Source of the DNA: Coprobacillus cateniformis
GTDB lineage: Bacteria > Bacillota_I > Bacilli_A > Erysipelotrichales > Coprobacillaceae
Assembly (NCBI RefSeq): GCF_009767585.1
Contig: NZ_WSNW01000001.1
Span: 960,090-1,024,089, forward strand
Direction of reading: 5' to 3'
Length of the DNA stretch: 64,000 nt
The position numbers and the translations under genes were made by a program. The notes below the pieces were generated by a model. That model ran no database searches, was not told where the DNA came from, and saw only the letters and a program-made list of their open reading frames with translations. Positions 1 to 9,071 of this stretch are shown here, piece by piece; positions within the stretch are counted from its first letter, which is position 1; each line of letters begins with the position of its first letter.

Positions 1-800
1 AAAGTATCATCTGTTGAAAATGTTGTTAACCCACCTTTTTGCATAACATATTCAACAGGAATAGATTGAATAATTTGTTGTGATGACATAAATGTATTAA
101 ATGGCGTTGAAATAACACTAATATGAGCTTCCATACATTTATTTAATAAAGCATCATCAATTGATAATAATCCTGTTAGAATAATTAAAGAAACTTTCCC
201 TTCAATCAAATGTTCAACAGCTTCATCTCTATCTCCACCAACAATAACAACATCATTTTCATGAATGCGTTTCATGGCTTCTTCTCCAGTCATGGCAGCA
301 ATATGTACTTCACCTTTAATTGTTTTTAAGGATTTATCTAAATATAAAATACTTGCATCTAATGTATCAATAACATTTTCAATTGGTGTATTGGCTTCTT
401 TAAGAATTTCACTATTCCAATCATCCATATATCCTTCAATAATATTAGATGTAGACAATAACCCTAACAATTGACTATGGTCATCTAAAACAGGTGCACT
501 TTTTAAATTTTGTTGTTTCATTAAGGCCCAAGCAGTTTTTAAAGTCAATTCCTTTGAAAAAACAGTTACTTTATCATAATCCAAGTCTTCAACTTTTTGT
601 TTAACAGTCTTTAACAAAACAGGTATCTCTACACCAAATCTCTTCAAAATAAACTCAGTTTCCTTATTAACATCACCAAGTCTAACCGGCACAGCATTAT
701 AGCGTCCAGTTACAAATAATAAATGTGCATAAGCAATAGCACTGCAGATAGAATCACTATCTGGATTCTTGTGCCCACTTACAAAAACAATGTCTTTCAT
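1..800 (-). CDS. ppaC: Manganese-dependent inorganic pyrophosphatase with CBS/DRTGG domains (3' end outside window)
   Basis: Family II (DHH-type) pyrophosphatase, which hydrolyses PPi to two phosphates in the cytosol using Mn2+. The 266 in-window codons start at the ATG at 800 behind GGGGGATTTT and open with the family motif GHKNPDSDS at residues 9-17. A CBS-like stretch (KSAPVLDDHSQLLGLLSTSN) and a DRTGG-like stretch (GGDRDEAVEHLIEG) follow, so this is the long, nucleotide-regulated form of roughly 540 residues; the catalytic C-terminal half lies left of the window. The frame is open to base 1. It starts 10 bases after the stop of the YheO-like gene, so the two are probably co-transcribed. 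CBS domains in this family bind adenine nucleotides (family knowledge). Confidence 0.93.
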   Translation of the reverse strand, partial: MKDIVFVSGHKNPDSDSICSAIAYAHLLFVTGRYNAVPVRLGDVNKETEFILKRFGVEIPVLLKTVKQKVEDLDYDKVTVFSKELTLKTAWALMKQQNLKSAPVLDDHSQLLGLLSTSNIIEGYMDDWNSEILKEANTPIENVIDTLDASILYLDKSLKTIKGEVHIAAMTGEEAMKRIHENDVVIVGGDRDEAVEHLIEGKVSLIILTGLLSIDDALLNKCMEAHISVISTPFNTFMSSQQIIQSIPVEYVMQKGGLTTFSTDDT

Positions 801-810
801 AAAATCCCCC

Positions 811-1470
811 TTACATTTTCTTTAAATAACGATAAATTGTTGGCTCACTAACAGCCAATTTTTCAGCAACAAGAACAATAGCTCCCTTTACCTTAAATGT
901 ACCCTTATCTTGTAAATATTTAACAACTTTAATCTTTTCTTCTACATTCAATCTTTCAACTAAGAAATAACTTGGAAATCCCATTTGTTCTAAGCATTCC
1001 TTTATGTATAAATCAATCATTTCATCTAATGGTGATGATAGAATCTCAATTGGATTATCTAATTTAAATTCAACATCCTTAGATTCCTTAATTCCTAAAA
1101 TTCTCTTTAATGTAGACTCTAAATATTCATAGTCAGAAATATTCACATTAATACACAACATTCCTACTGGAACCTCATGCCCTTCTTCTTTTATAAAATA
1201 AGTTGCTGATCGTAACAGTTTTCCATCTGGACCAGTTGTTTTATAGTTCATTACGAAATCATGATCTTTATATTGTTTTGTCTCCAAATAGTGAATTGAT
1301 AGATTAGAAAGTTTAGCACCAACCTCTCTGCCAGAAATATGACTGTTTGATATTGCTACTATTTCCTGTTCTTGAGAAGTCAAATCATGTAATGCAATTT
1401 CTACATTTTCACCTAAAGCTTCTCCCAAAAATTCTACTAATTTTCCATATGGTTCTAACAATTTATACAT
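811..1470 (-). CDS. YheO/DauR-type PAS-HTH transcriptional regulator
   Basis: Predicted DNA-binding regulator of 219 residues with the YheO-like arrangement. The N-terminal PAS-like domain (residues about 1-115) contains GENVEIALHDL and the C-terminal helix-turn-helix (about 175-219) contains KGAIVLVAEKLAVSEPTIYR. Relatives such as DauR respond to small-molecule signals in metabolism; the ligand here cannot be read from sequence. The start at 1470 is chosen over an upstream ATG at 1491 because GGAGG sits about 9 bases before it. It is the first gene of a two-gene unit with the pyrophosphatase. Two palindromes (GACTAGTC at 1514-1521 and TTATCATGATAA at 1526-1537) lie upstream and could be operators. 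Confidence 0.85.
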   Translation of the reverse strand: MYKLLEPYGKLVEFLGEALGENVEIALHDLTSQEQEIVAISNSHISGREVGAKLSNLSIHYLETKQYKDHDFVMNYKTTGPDGKLLRSATYFIKEEGHEVPVGMLCINVNISDYEYLESTLKRILGIKESKDVEFKLDNPIEILSSPLDEMIDLYIKECLEQMGFPSYFLVERLNVEEKIKVVKYLQDKGTFKVKGAIVLVAEKLAVSEPTIYRYLKKM

Positions 1471-1513
1471 TATACCGCCTCCGATTGTCATTATACACTA
1501 TTTTATTATAGAC

Positions 1514-1537
1514 GACTAGTCTTTTTTATCATGATAA
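1514..1537. promoter_or_regulatory. Two short palindromes upstream of the YheO-like gene
   Basis: GACTAGTC (1514-1521) and TTATCATGATAA (1526-1537) are perfect inverted repeats just upstream of minus-strand TATAAT-like elements at about 1490-1510. Their position fits an operator for autoregulation; the binding protein is not known. Confidence 0.4.
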
Positions 1538-1557
1538 GAAATGATAATTTTTTGTAA

Positions 1558-1592
1558 AAGAAAACAACTTTTTTACATTCAAAAGTTGTTTC
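1558..1592 (-). terminator. Intrinsic terminator after the DUF2085 gene
   Basis: On the minus strand AAACAACTTTT pairs with AAAAGTTGTTT across a short loop and is followed by a T-rich run. It lies directly after the DUF2085 stop. Confidence 0.8.
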
Positions 1593-1595
1593 AAG

Positions 1596-1955
1596 TTATT
1601 TTTTATCAATATAAATATATGCTTTTGTGACAAGCATTCCCAGGGCATACCCGAAAACAGCTCCTGTTAATGCTCTTCTCAAATTGTTACTCATCATTCC
1701 CCAAAATGTTTGTAGACTTCCATCAATAATCATTGGTAACATGCAAAGGAAAATAACATACAAAGGAATTGTTTTTTTGTGTTTATAAGCAATATACAAA
1801 GTCATTATAAATAAAATAACAATAAATGTGCATCTATAACACAAAGGAAAACAAAAGCCTAAAATATGAGGAGCACGTTCAGCTATACCATTACACATAG
1901 GTATACTTCCAAACTGTGATAACCTCTGATATATAAAATCAATAAGACTACTCAT
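1596..1955 (-). CDS. DUF2085 small membrane protein
   Basis: A 119-residue membrane protein with about three hydrophobic segments (near residues 43-60, 64-80 and 92-108). The motif CFPLCYRC at about residues 33-40, preceded by an ERAPH segment, is the DUF2085 signature of conserved Cys/His residues that may bind a metal. The biochemical function of this family is unknown. The start overlaps the end of the zinc-ribbon gene by 8 bases, so translation is probably coupled; no strong separate RBS is visible. A terminator follows the stop. Confidence 0.75.
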   Translation of the reverse strand: MSSLIDFIYQRLSQFGSIPMCNGIAERAPHILGFCFPLCYRCTFIVILFIMTLYIAYKHKKTIPLYVIFLCMLPMIIDGSLQTFWGMMSNNLRRALTGAVFGYALGMLVTKAYIYIDKK

Positions 1956-2358
1956 AAGAAACTGTTTCTACAACAGCGTTAAAATCATTATGATTCCAAT
2001 GAACTTCATCATCATATTGAGAAGCAATACCAACAATTCCACTCATGATACAACAAAACATCAAAACATAAAAAACAATATTAGCAATAAAGCCTTTGAT
2101 ACAAGATTTAGCACGCAATGGATATTCTTTGCTCCATACCAGATATAAGACAAGCCCAACAACTGGAATAAAAAAAGAAAGCAGTGCATAACCAAAACTT
2201 GATTCATCATCTGGTTTTTGATATGAACCTTGATAATTCTGATTAATAGGGTTATATCCATTTCCATTATTTTGGTCATGCGAATTGAGCTGTGCACCAC
2301 AATAAGGGCAGAATTTCACATCTTCTTCAACCTGTTTTCCACATTGATAACAATACAT
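1948..2358 (-). CDS. Zinc-ribbon membrane protein
   Basis: A 136-residue protein starting with a zinc ribbon: CYQCG and CFCPYCG-type pairs (CxxC...CxxC, residues 3-21). A polar Asn/Gln/Ser linker follows (about 25-52), then two hydrophobic segments (about 55-72 and 88-112). The layout (cytosolic zinc ribbon, linker, membrane anchor) is common in Firmicutes, with no established function. AAAGGAGG precedes the ATG. The gene overlaps the DUF2085 gene and probably forms a two-gene operon with it. Confidence 0.8.
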   Translation of the reverse strand: MYCYQCGKQVEEDVKFCPYCGAQLNSHDQNNGNGYNPINQNYQGSYQKPDDESSFGYALLSFFIPVVGLVLYLVWSKEYPLRAKSCIKGFIANIVFYVLMFCCIMSGIVGIASQYDDEVHWNHNDFNAVVETVSYE

Positions 2359-2411
2359 ATTGATTCCTCCTTTATATTTTTATTGTACTAAAATCTTATG
2401 AAAATGTAAAA

Positions 2412-2456
2412 GAAAAAAGTGCATATCATAGCGTCTACTATGAAGTTACACTTCTT
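2412..2456 (-). terminator. Probable terminator after galK
   Basis: The minus strand carries an interrupted stem (AAGTG...CACTT with inner CATAG...CTATG) followed by TTTTTTC. It sits directly after the galK stop. The stem has internal mismatches, so confidence is moderate. Confidence 0.6.
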
Positions 2457-2459
2457 TAA

Positions 2460-3737
2460 CTATAAAACTTTCATTCCACCATACTTTCTGACTTTCAAAA
2501 CGTGGCATGATCCTTCACCAAAATATTTCTCAATTTCTCTTTGATATGTGTCTACAAATTCATCTTCAACAAAAACTTGAATTGTTCCTGCAAATCCACC
2601 ACCATGAATACGGCATACACCATTTGCTCCTAAAATATCTTCTGACAGTGCCAATGCGATGGAAACAGCTTGTTGATCAGTATTATGATTTGAATAAATA
2701 TTTTGCAGATACTTAAAAGAACTTTCGCCAGAAGCTTTGATTGTCTTTTTAAAAGTATCAAAATCTCTATCATTTAAAGCTGATACAGCTTTCTCTACAC
2801 GTTTATTCTCTTCAAAAAGATGAATCGTTCTTAAAACAGCTCTATCATTGATTGCGGTTCTTACTTCAGGTAATTTTTTATAGAACTCTGCTTCTTCAAC
2901 ATCTCTCAAGACCTCTTTCCCAAAATATTGAGCCACCTTTTTCATTTCATAAGGAATAGAAGCATAGTCATTTGTCAGATCTGCATGTGATGCATGAACA
3001 TCAACAATACATAAACTGTGTTTAAATTCCGAAAAATCAACTTCTATCTTATTCACAATTGGATGTTCATTATCCTGAAAGTCAATATGAATAAGACTTC
3101 CCACTGAACAGGCACACTGGTCCATAAGACCGCATGGCTTTCCAAAATAAACATTCTCACTATATTGACCAACTTGTGCAATTGTCACTGGATTAATAGA
3201 CATATTATTATACAGTCCAGAAAGTATTGTCCCAACAACAACTTCAAAAGCAGCTGAAGATGACAAACCAGACCCCTGTAAAACATCACTTGTCATATAA
3301 GCATTAAATCCACCAATCTTATATCCTAATTGCTGATATCTCGCACATACACCTCGAATAAGACCTTCTGAACTTTCAACTTCCTGATCTCTTTTTTCTA
3401 AATCCTTGATATTTACACCTTGAATATCATAGTCATCAGACAACACCTTAATTGTCTCTTTAGTTGGAGCAACCACAGCAATAATATCTAAATTAATTGC
3501 AGCAGCCAAAACTTCACCATGCTGATGATCTGTATGATTTCCACAAACTTCACTACGCCCTGGTGTACTATAAATTTCAACTTCCTGATCACCATACAAT
3601 GAAATAAATTTTTCAATTGCTTGAACATATCTTTCTTTTTGATAACTTAATAAATGCTCATCAACATAAACATCTTTAAAAATAGAATTATATTTATGAG
3701 TCTGTATCTCCTGTATTAATAAACTTGCCTTTTTCAT
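2460..3737 (-). CDS. galK: Galactokinase
   Basis: GHMP-family kinase that phosphorylates alpha-D-galactose with ATP to galactose-1-phosphate, first intracellular step of the Leloir pathway. The galactokinase signature GRSEVCGNHTDHQHGEV is at about residues 60-76, the GHMP ATP-binding motif GSGLSSSAAFE at about 155-165, and the third GHMP motif GGGFAGT near 383-389. At 425 residues it is slightly longer than typical enzymes (about 390). The ATG overlaps the galM stop by 4 bases (ATGA), so translation is coupled. It is last in galT-galM-galK and is followed by a terminator. No galE lies in the window. Confidence 0.97.
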   Translation of the reverse strand: MKKASLLIQEIQTHKYNSIFKDVYVDEHLLSYQKERYVQAIEKFISLYGDQEVEIYSTPGRSEVCGNHTDHQHGEVLAAAINLDIIAVVAPTKETIKVLSDDYDIQGVNIKDLEKRDQEVESSEGLIRGVCARYQQLGYKIGGFNAYMTSDVLQGSGLSSSAAFEVVVGTILSGLYNNMSINPVTIAQVGQYSENVYFGKPCGLMDQCACSVGSLIHIDFQDNEHPIVNKIEVDFSEFKHSLCIVDVHASHADLTNDYASIPYEMKKVAQYFGKEVLRDVEEAEFYKKLPEVRTAINDRAVLRTIHLFEENKRVEKAVSALNDRDFDTFKKTIKASGESSFKYLQNIYSNHNTDQQAVSIALALSEDILGANGVCRIHGGGFAGTIQVFVEDEFVDTYQREIEKYFGEGSCHVLKVRKYGGMKVL

Positions 3738-4750
3738 GATTTTATAACCTCAAACTTATATGATGTCATTTCATCATAAGTTTCACCTTTCTTTAATAAT
3801 GTTGTCGGATTTTCTTCAATATGAATAGCATCTGGTAAATTTTGCGTTTCAATACAAACTGCATCTCTTTCATAATAATGTTGACCATATTTTCCTAAAC
3901 GTCCATCTAAATAATTAGCTGTATAAATCTGCGCTCCAGGTAATGTTGTAGAAACAGTTAAACGTCTTCCAGTTGCTGGATGTTCTAATATGACTTGATT
4001 TTGTTGGGTATTGAAAATAAATGGATGATCAAATCCTTTTCCTAATTGAAGCTGCTTATCATCTTTGATAATCTGCTCTCCTATTGTCGTTGGCTGTAAA
4101 AAATCAAAAGCAGTATCTTTTGTTTGTTGGAATTTTCCAGTTGGTAAACCATCTGAATCAATGCATGCATATTGATCTGCTTTCACTTGTAATAAATGAT
4201 TATAAACATTTTCTTGCTTAGCAGACAAGTTAAAATAAGAATGATTAGTGATATTAATCAGTGTATCCTTATTTGTTGTTGCTAGATAGCGAATATGAAG
4301 TGTATCATCTTTTAATTCGTAAATAACTTTCAACTCTAAATCGCCAGGATAACCTTCTTCACCATCAGGTGAAGAATAATGAAATATAATTGTATATCCA
4401 TCTCTTATTTCATAATCAAAAGTTTGATAACTAAATCCTTTTATACCGCCATGTAAATGATTAGGACCATTGTTAATAGCTAATGTATACTCTTCATTAT
4501 TTAAAGAAAAATGCCCTTTTCCAATTCTATTTGCAACTCTCCCTACCAACGCTCCCAAATAAGCATCAAGTGTCTGATAACTTTTAAAATCATCATAACC
4601 TAAAACAACATCTCCAACATGACCATCTTTATCTTTCATTAAAATCTTTACAATTGTACAACCAAAATTAGAAACTACAATTTCCAATTCATCATTTTGC
4701 ATAGAAATGAGATCAATACCATTATCTAAACTTTCTATGATTCTAATCAT
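3734..4750 (-). CDS. galM: Aldose 1-epimerase (galactose mutarotase)
   Basis: Interconverts alpha and beta anomers of galactose and glucose, supplying the alpha anomer that galactokinase uses. The 338 residues are full length for the family. The catalytic His motifs are seen as NGPNHLHGG (about residues 93-101) and NITNHSYFNLS (about 166-176). A C-terminal YERDAVCIETQNLPDA segment carries the catalytic Glu. It starts two bases after the galT stop behind GAGGAATAAAA and overlaps galK by 4 bases, placing it in the middle of the galactose operon. Confidence 0.96.
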   Translation of the reverse strand: MIRIIESLDNGIDLISMQNDELEIVVSNFGCTIVKILMKDKDGHVGDVVLGYDDFKSYQTLDAYLGALVGRVANRIGKGHFSLNNEEYTLAINNGPNHLHGGIKGFSYQTFDYEIRDGYTIIFHYSSPDGEEGYPGDLELKVIYELKDDTLHIRYLATTNKDTLINITNHSYFNLSAKQENVYNHLLQVKADQYACIDSDGLPTGKFQQTKDTAFDFLQPTTIGEQIIKDDKQLQLGKGFDHPFIFNTQQNQVILEHPATGRRLTVSTTLPGAQIYTANYLDGRLGKYGQHYYERDAVCIETQNLPDAIHIEENPTTLLKKGETYDEMTSYKFEVIKS

Positions 4751-4752
4751 TT

Positions 4753-6252
4753 TTATTCCTCCTTCTTGTCAAATGATTTTACAAAACTTATAAACGCATC
4801 AATACCTTCTTCATTCATTTTAAAAACACCAGCATCTTCTAAAACATTAACAAACTTTCGTGTTAATGATTCAGCAATAATATTATCAACATTATCTTCA
4901 TTGATTACATAACTTTCTTCAAGTTCCTGATACCATAATTGGTGTTTCTCTAAAACAGCATAATCTTCGATATGAGATTGATGCAAAAGACAGGCTCTTA
5001 ATAATTCTAACTCATCTTTGAGGCGTGCCGGTAAGATTGCTAATCCCATAACTTCAATCAAACCTATATTTTCTTTTTTTATATGATGCAAATTCTGATG
5101 TGGATGGAATATACCATCTGGATACTTTTCGCTTGTACGATTGTTACGTAATACCAAATCCATTTGATATTCAGAATTCTTTCGACGAGCAATCGGTGTG
5201 ACTGTATTATGTGGAATATCTCCAGTATGAGAAATGATATCTAAAGAAGGAAGTGAGTACATTTTCCATTGTTTCAAAACAGTCTCTGAAAAATCAACAA
5301 TAGCAGCTTTATCTGATGAAGTTACTCTGATTGTGGATAATGGCCATTTCATGACTTCAATTGTCAATGTTGGGTAATTTTGAAGTTTGATTGTTTGAAT
5401 AACCTCAGCACCTTCAATTGGAAAAGTGTATCTCCCTCCCTGAAAATGATCATGAGTCAAAATTGAACCACCAACAATTGGCAAATCAGCATTTGAACCT
5501 AGCATATAATGTGGAAATATTTCTATAAAAGATAACAAATGTGTAAATGTTTCTTTATTAATAACCATAGGTTTATGTTCTTGGTTAAAAACAATACAAT
5601 GTTCATTGTAATAAACATATGGTGAATATTGTAAATAATAATGTGAATGATCTAATTCAACAGGAATAATTCTATGAGTTTGTCTAGCTGCTCGATTTAA
5701 ATCACCTTTGAAGCCAACATTTTCTTTACATAACAAGCATCTTGGATACCCACTTGATTTGATAAGTTTTGCTTTTGCAATCTCTTGAGGGTCTTTTTCT
5801 GGCTTTGAAAGATTGATTGTGATTTCAATATTGCCATATTTATAATATCTTTTAAAACGAATATTCTTATCAGTTCGACTTTTTCTAATATAGTTAGATG
5901 CAATGGATAAACCATAATAATAATCTGTCGCAGCCTGTGGTTGAAATTGATATCGTTCATAAAATGTTTTCACAACTTCACTTGGTCGAGGCATTAAACA
6001 ATTCATAATACGTGTATCAAATAAATCCCTTGATGTTATATTATTTTCAATAAATTTTTTTGCAACAGCATAATCAAGCATATTCTCTAAAATAGGTGTA
6101 CATTCAGATAAAGTTTCATAAATATCTTCCCATTCAAAATCTTCCAATTGAAAAAGATCCAATAACAAATTAACAGTATAATCCTTATCTTCTTCTTGAA
6201 TCATTCCATGCTCTAACCCAAAATGAATCAATCTATTGATTTCATGATTCAT
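4753..6252 (-). CDS. galT: UDP-glucose--hexose-1-phosphate uridylyltransferase, class II
   Basis: Transfers UMP from UDP-glucose to galactose-1-phosphate, giving glucose-1-phosphate and UDP-galactose. At 499 residues it belongs to the long class II GalT form found in Firmicutes, not the roughly 350-residue enterobacterial class I. Supporting segments are SGYPRCLLCKENVGFKGDLN (about 167-186), DHFQGGRYTFPIEGA (about 257-271) and HIPHN-like sequence GDIPHNTVTPIARR. AAGGAGGG lies before the ATG. First gene of galT-galM-galK, with a promoter and three repeat operators immediately upstream. Confidence 0.96.
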   Translation of the reverse strand: MNHEINRLIHFGLEHGMIQEEDKDYTVNLLLDLFQLEDFEWEDIYETLSECTPILENMLDYAVAKKFIENNITSRDLFDTRIMNCLMPRPSEVVKTFYERYQFQPQAATDYYYGLSIASNYIRKSRTDKNIRFKRYYKYGNIEITINLSKPEKDPQEIAKAKLIKSSGYPRCLLCKENVGFKGDLNRAARQTHRIIPVELDHSHYYLQYSPYVYYNEHCIVFNQEHKPMVINKETFTHLLSFIEIFPHYMLGSNADLPIVGGSILTHDHFQGGRYTFPIEGAEVIQTIKLQNYPTLTIEVMKWPLSTIRVTSSDKAAIVDFSETVLKQWKMYSLPSLDIISHTGDIPHNTVTPIARRKNSEYQMDLVLRNNRTSEKYPDGIFHPHQNLHHIKKENIGLIEVMGLAILPARLKDELELLRACLLHQSHIEDYAVLEKHQLWYQELEESYVINEDNVDNIIAESLTRKFVNVLEDAGVFKMNEEGIDAFISFVKSFDKKEE

Positions 6253-6283
6253 ATAAACCCTCCTTCATTATTCTTATATTCTT

Positions 6284-6346
6284 ATTTTAACATATTAGTA
6301 AACAAAGTCAATTCTTTTTACTAAATCATTAAATACATTTACTAAA
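6284..6346 (-). promoter_or_regulatory. gal operon promoter with three TTTACTAAA-type operator repeats
   Basis: On the minus strand -35 TTGACT (6306-6311) and -10 TAAAAT (6284-6289) are 16 bases apart and lie about 35 bases upstream of the galT ATG. Three related repeats surround it: TTAGTAAA at 6295-6302, lying in the spacer and abutting the -35, and TTTACTAAA at 6317-6325 and 6338-6346. Centres are 23 and 21 bp apart, near two helical turns. The middle and outer copies are direct repeats; the copy in the promoter is inverted. This looks like a regulator-binding array; the regulator is not in the adjacent genes. Confidence 0.7.
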
Positions 6347-6603
6347 TATACAAAGACCTAATATTTATTCAATGAATGATTGCAAAAATAATGATGATAC
6401 CAAACATGTTGTTTTATTGTATATCAATGAGAGAATATGTTCTTTATAAACAAGGATATAAAATAATAAAATCCTTTATATCTTAATTTGAAATATCATT
6501 CAATAAATCACTGTTCTGATTATAAAAAAACAGCATAAAAAATTGACAATATATACTTATTTAATAAAAAATATAATAATCTACATAAGTAAATGACTAT
6601 ATC
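6347..6603. other. AT-rich intergenic stretch without visible gene
   Basis: Very AT-rich sequence between the gal operators and the terminator of the ROK gene. No convincing coding frame with an RBS, no tRNA-like fold and no long repeat was seen. Confidence 0.6.
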
Positions 6604-6635
6604 AAAAAAAAGAAATAACTTTATATTGTTACTTC
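6604..6635 (-). terminator. Intrinsic terminator after the ROK kinase gene
   Basis: Minus strand GAAGTAAC pairs with GTTATTTC (one G-U) around AATATAAA and is followed by TTTTTTT. It would end the long GntR-controlled operon, about 50 bases after its last stop. Confidence 0.8.
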
Positions 6636-6685
6636 TTTGCATCAATACATTTTATAACTGACATTTCCCATTTCATTCAACTCAA

Positions 6686-7621
6686 TTATTTTCTTTCTAG
6701 AACAGTATCATCCTTATAATATAACTTCATCATATTTTTAAGTTGAAAGAGTGCGCCTATAAGATTGGCATCATTACCATGTTGACATATCACAACTTTT
6801 GGTCTATTCAATGGGTAGTCATGATTTTGATAATAACTATTCATTTTCTCAATATATTTATTTATATATTTTCGTAATATTGGTTGTTTAGATATACCTC
6901 CACCAATAGCTATCATTTCCGGATCAAATATTGCTTGAAGATTAAATATTTGACGAACAAGCTTATTACAAAAATCATCAATCCCTTTTAAGACTTGTGG
7001 ATTGTTTCTATTAGCCATTTCAAATATCTCCTTGCCAGTATATTGCTGTGTTGTATTCAGTGACTTTTGTACGGATTTAAGCAATCCAGAACTCCCATTT
7101 TCATGACACCATTCATCTTCTTCCGATTGAGTGCAGTATTTTGCAGTGCTTACACATGAAAACTCACCAGAAGCATATGATTTGCCAATATGAACCTTTC
7201 CATCAATGATTAAACATCCACCTATCCCTGTTCCAAGAACAATCATTACTGCATCACTTATCCCCTTTAAACATCCAAAACCAAGTTCTGCATACGCTGC
7301 ACATTTGGCATCATTTCCGATTGTTATTGGCAAAGGGATTCTTTCTTGCAATATCTCAACAAGATTCATATCTTTAATAAAAGAAAAGGCTCCTCCTGTT
7401 TTCGCAAAACCAATCTCTGGATTAATGACTCCTGGCATTGAGATACCTATACCACTTATACTCCCTTTATACTTTTCATAAAATGAGTATATAGAATCTA
7501 AAAATTGTTCCTTATTTTCTGTAGGCGCAGGTATACTTCCTTTTTCCAAAAATGTCATAGAATCATCAATCAATCCATATTTTATGGCACTCCCACCAAT
7601 ATCTAATGTCAAATAAATCAT
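6686..7621 (-). CDS. ROK family sugar kinase
   Basis: A 311-residue ROK protein. The ATP-binding motif LDIGGSAIKYGLIDD is at the N-terminus, followed by GIGISMPGVIN (about 58-68) and GTGIGGCLIIDG (about 130-141). There is no N-terminal HTH, so it is an enzyme rather than a ROK repressor. The usual zinc motif (CxCGxxGCxE) is not present; the corresponding region reads CVSTAKYCTQSEEDEWCHENG, as in beta-glucoside-kinase-like members such as Listeria BglK (family knowledge). Likely role: phosphorylating glucose or a disaccharide released inside the cell. It is last in the operon, 9 bases after the GH1 stop with a GGAGAGG RBS. Confidence 0.85.
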   Translation of the reverse strand: MIYLTLDIGGSAIKYGLIDDSMTFLEKGSIPAPTENKEQFLDSIYSFYEKYKGSISGIGISMPGVINPEIGFAKTGGAFSFIKDMNLVEILQERIPLPITIGNDAKCAAYAELGFGCLKGISDAVMIVLGTGIGGCLIIDGKVHIGKSYASGEFSCVSTAKYCTQSEEDEWCHENGSSGLLKSVQKSLNTTQQYTGKEIFEMANRNNPQVLKGIDDFCNKLVRQIFNLQAIFDPEMIAIGGGISKQPILRKYINKYIEKMNSYYQNHDYPLNRPKVVICQHGNDANLIGALFQLKNMMKLYYKDDTVLERK

Positions 7622-7630
7622 TTTCCTCTC

Positions 7631-9061
7631 CTATCCCACTTCAAAACGATCTGTCAAATCTCGGCCATGTGTTGCTATGACTTTCTTATACCAATAAAAA
7701 GAATCCTTTCGATAACGCTTTAATTGTTTTAAATCAAATTCTTCTCTATCAACATAGATAAATCCATAACGTTTCACCATACCCTCATGTGTTGAAATCA
7801 GATCAATCGCTGACCAAGGACAATATCCCATCATTTCACAACCATCACTGATCGCTAATTGAATCTGTTCAATATGTTCTCTCAGATATTGAATACGATA
7901 AGAATCATGAACTCTCCCGTCAACCAATTGATCATAGGCTCCTATTCCATTCTCACAGACAATCATAGGTAATCTATATCGAGAATAAATTTCACGAATT
8001 GTTCCTCTAAAACCTACAGGATCTATTTCCCAGCCAAATTCTGTCATTTCTAAATATTCATTTCTGTATGCACGATATAATCCCGCTGCCCCTCCTGTTG
8101 TTTGTTGATCAGCAACTGGATTGTCAGTTTCTGTTCCATCACTTTCTTGGCATGTTGCCGTGTTATAGTAATTAAATCCAATAAAGTCTGGATGTCCATT
8201 TTTGAGAGCTTCCGCATCTCCATCGGCAAATTCTGGACACGCATCATTCTCTTGAAGATAAGCCCACACAAGGTTGTTATAGACACCATAGACTGATGCA
8301 TCTAAATATAACCAGTTTCTTATTGCATTAAAATTTTGGGCTGCTATAACATCTTCTGGCCTGCAACTTGCAGCGTACACTAACGAGATATTTAGTGCTG
8401 GACCAATTTTTGCATCTGGATTCATGTCATGACATAAAGACATAACTTTTGCTTGGGCTACCAACATATAATGATTTTGTTGGTAAATCTCCTTCATTTC
8501 ATTTGTACATCCTTTTGGTAAATGAAGTGCTCCAATAACCTGACCCGCTAAAGTCAACATATTTTGTTCATTGATTGTTAACCAATATTTAACTCTATCA
8601 CCAAAGTTTTTGAATAAGACCCTAGCATATTCAAGAAACCATTCTACTGATTCAGGGCAACTCCAACCACCTTTTTCATCAAGAGCTGCTGGCATATCAA
8701 AATGAAACATTGTCACAAATGGAATAATATTGTATTTTAAACATTCATCTATTAATTGATTATAGAATTCTATTCCTTTAGGATTTATTTTTCCAGTTCC
8801 TTGAGGTAAAACTCTAGACCAAGAGATTGAAAAACGATATGTTTTAAATCCCATTTCTGCCATTAAAGCAATATCTTCTTTAAAATGATGATAATGATCA
8901 GCACAAACAGTCAAATCAGAAGTCCCTTCTGGCACTTCCTTCACATCTTGGCACGATGGTCCTTTCCCATCAACAAGGTTCGCACCTTCTACTTGATATG
9001 CTGAAGTACTCGCACCCCAAAGAAAATCATTATCAAACTTTACTAATTTTTTGTGTAACAT
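7631..9061 (-). CDS. GH1 6-phospho-beta-glucosidase
   Basis: A 476-residue glycoside hydrolase family 1 enzyme that hydrolyses phosphorylated beta-glucosides imported by the PTS. The N-terminal GH1 signature is FLWGASTSAYQVEGA. The acid/base is E165 (TINEQN) and the nucleophile E370 (VCENGIGA). Phospho-sugar recognition is supported by S423-x6-K430-x-Y432 (STHEGMVKRY), the pattern known from LacG-type phospho-glycosidases. A strong RBS AAAGGAGG precedes the ATG. It lies between the YczE-like gene and the ROK kinase in the GntR-controlled operon. Exact glycone (gluco or galacto) cannot be fixed from sequence. Confidence 0.93.
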   Translation of the reverse strand: MLHKKLVKFDNDFLWGASTSAYQVEGANLVDGKGPSCQDVKEVPEGTSDLTVCADHYHHFKEDIALMAEMGFKTYRFSISWSRVLPQGTGKINPKGIEFYNQLIDECLKYNIIPFVTMFHFDMPAALDEKGGWSCPESVEWFLEYARVLFKNFGDRVKYWLTINEQNMLTLAGQVIGALHLPKGCTNEMKEIYQQNHYMLVAQAKVMSLCHDMNPDAKIGPALNISLVYAASCRPEDVIAAQNFNAIRNWLYLDASVYGVYNNLVWAYLQENDACPEFADGDAEALKNGHPDFIGFNYYNTATCQESDGTETDNPVADQQTTGGAAGLYRAYRNEYLEMTEFGWEIDPVGFRGTIREIYSRYRLPMIVCENGIGAYDQLVDGRVHDSYRIQYLREHIEQIQLAISDGCEMMGYCPWSAIDLISTHEGMVKRYGFIYVDREEFDLKQLKRYRKDSFYWYKKVIATHGRDLTDRFEVG

Positions 9062-9071
9062 AGTTCCTCCT

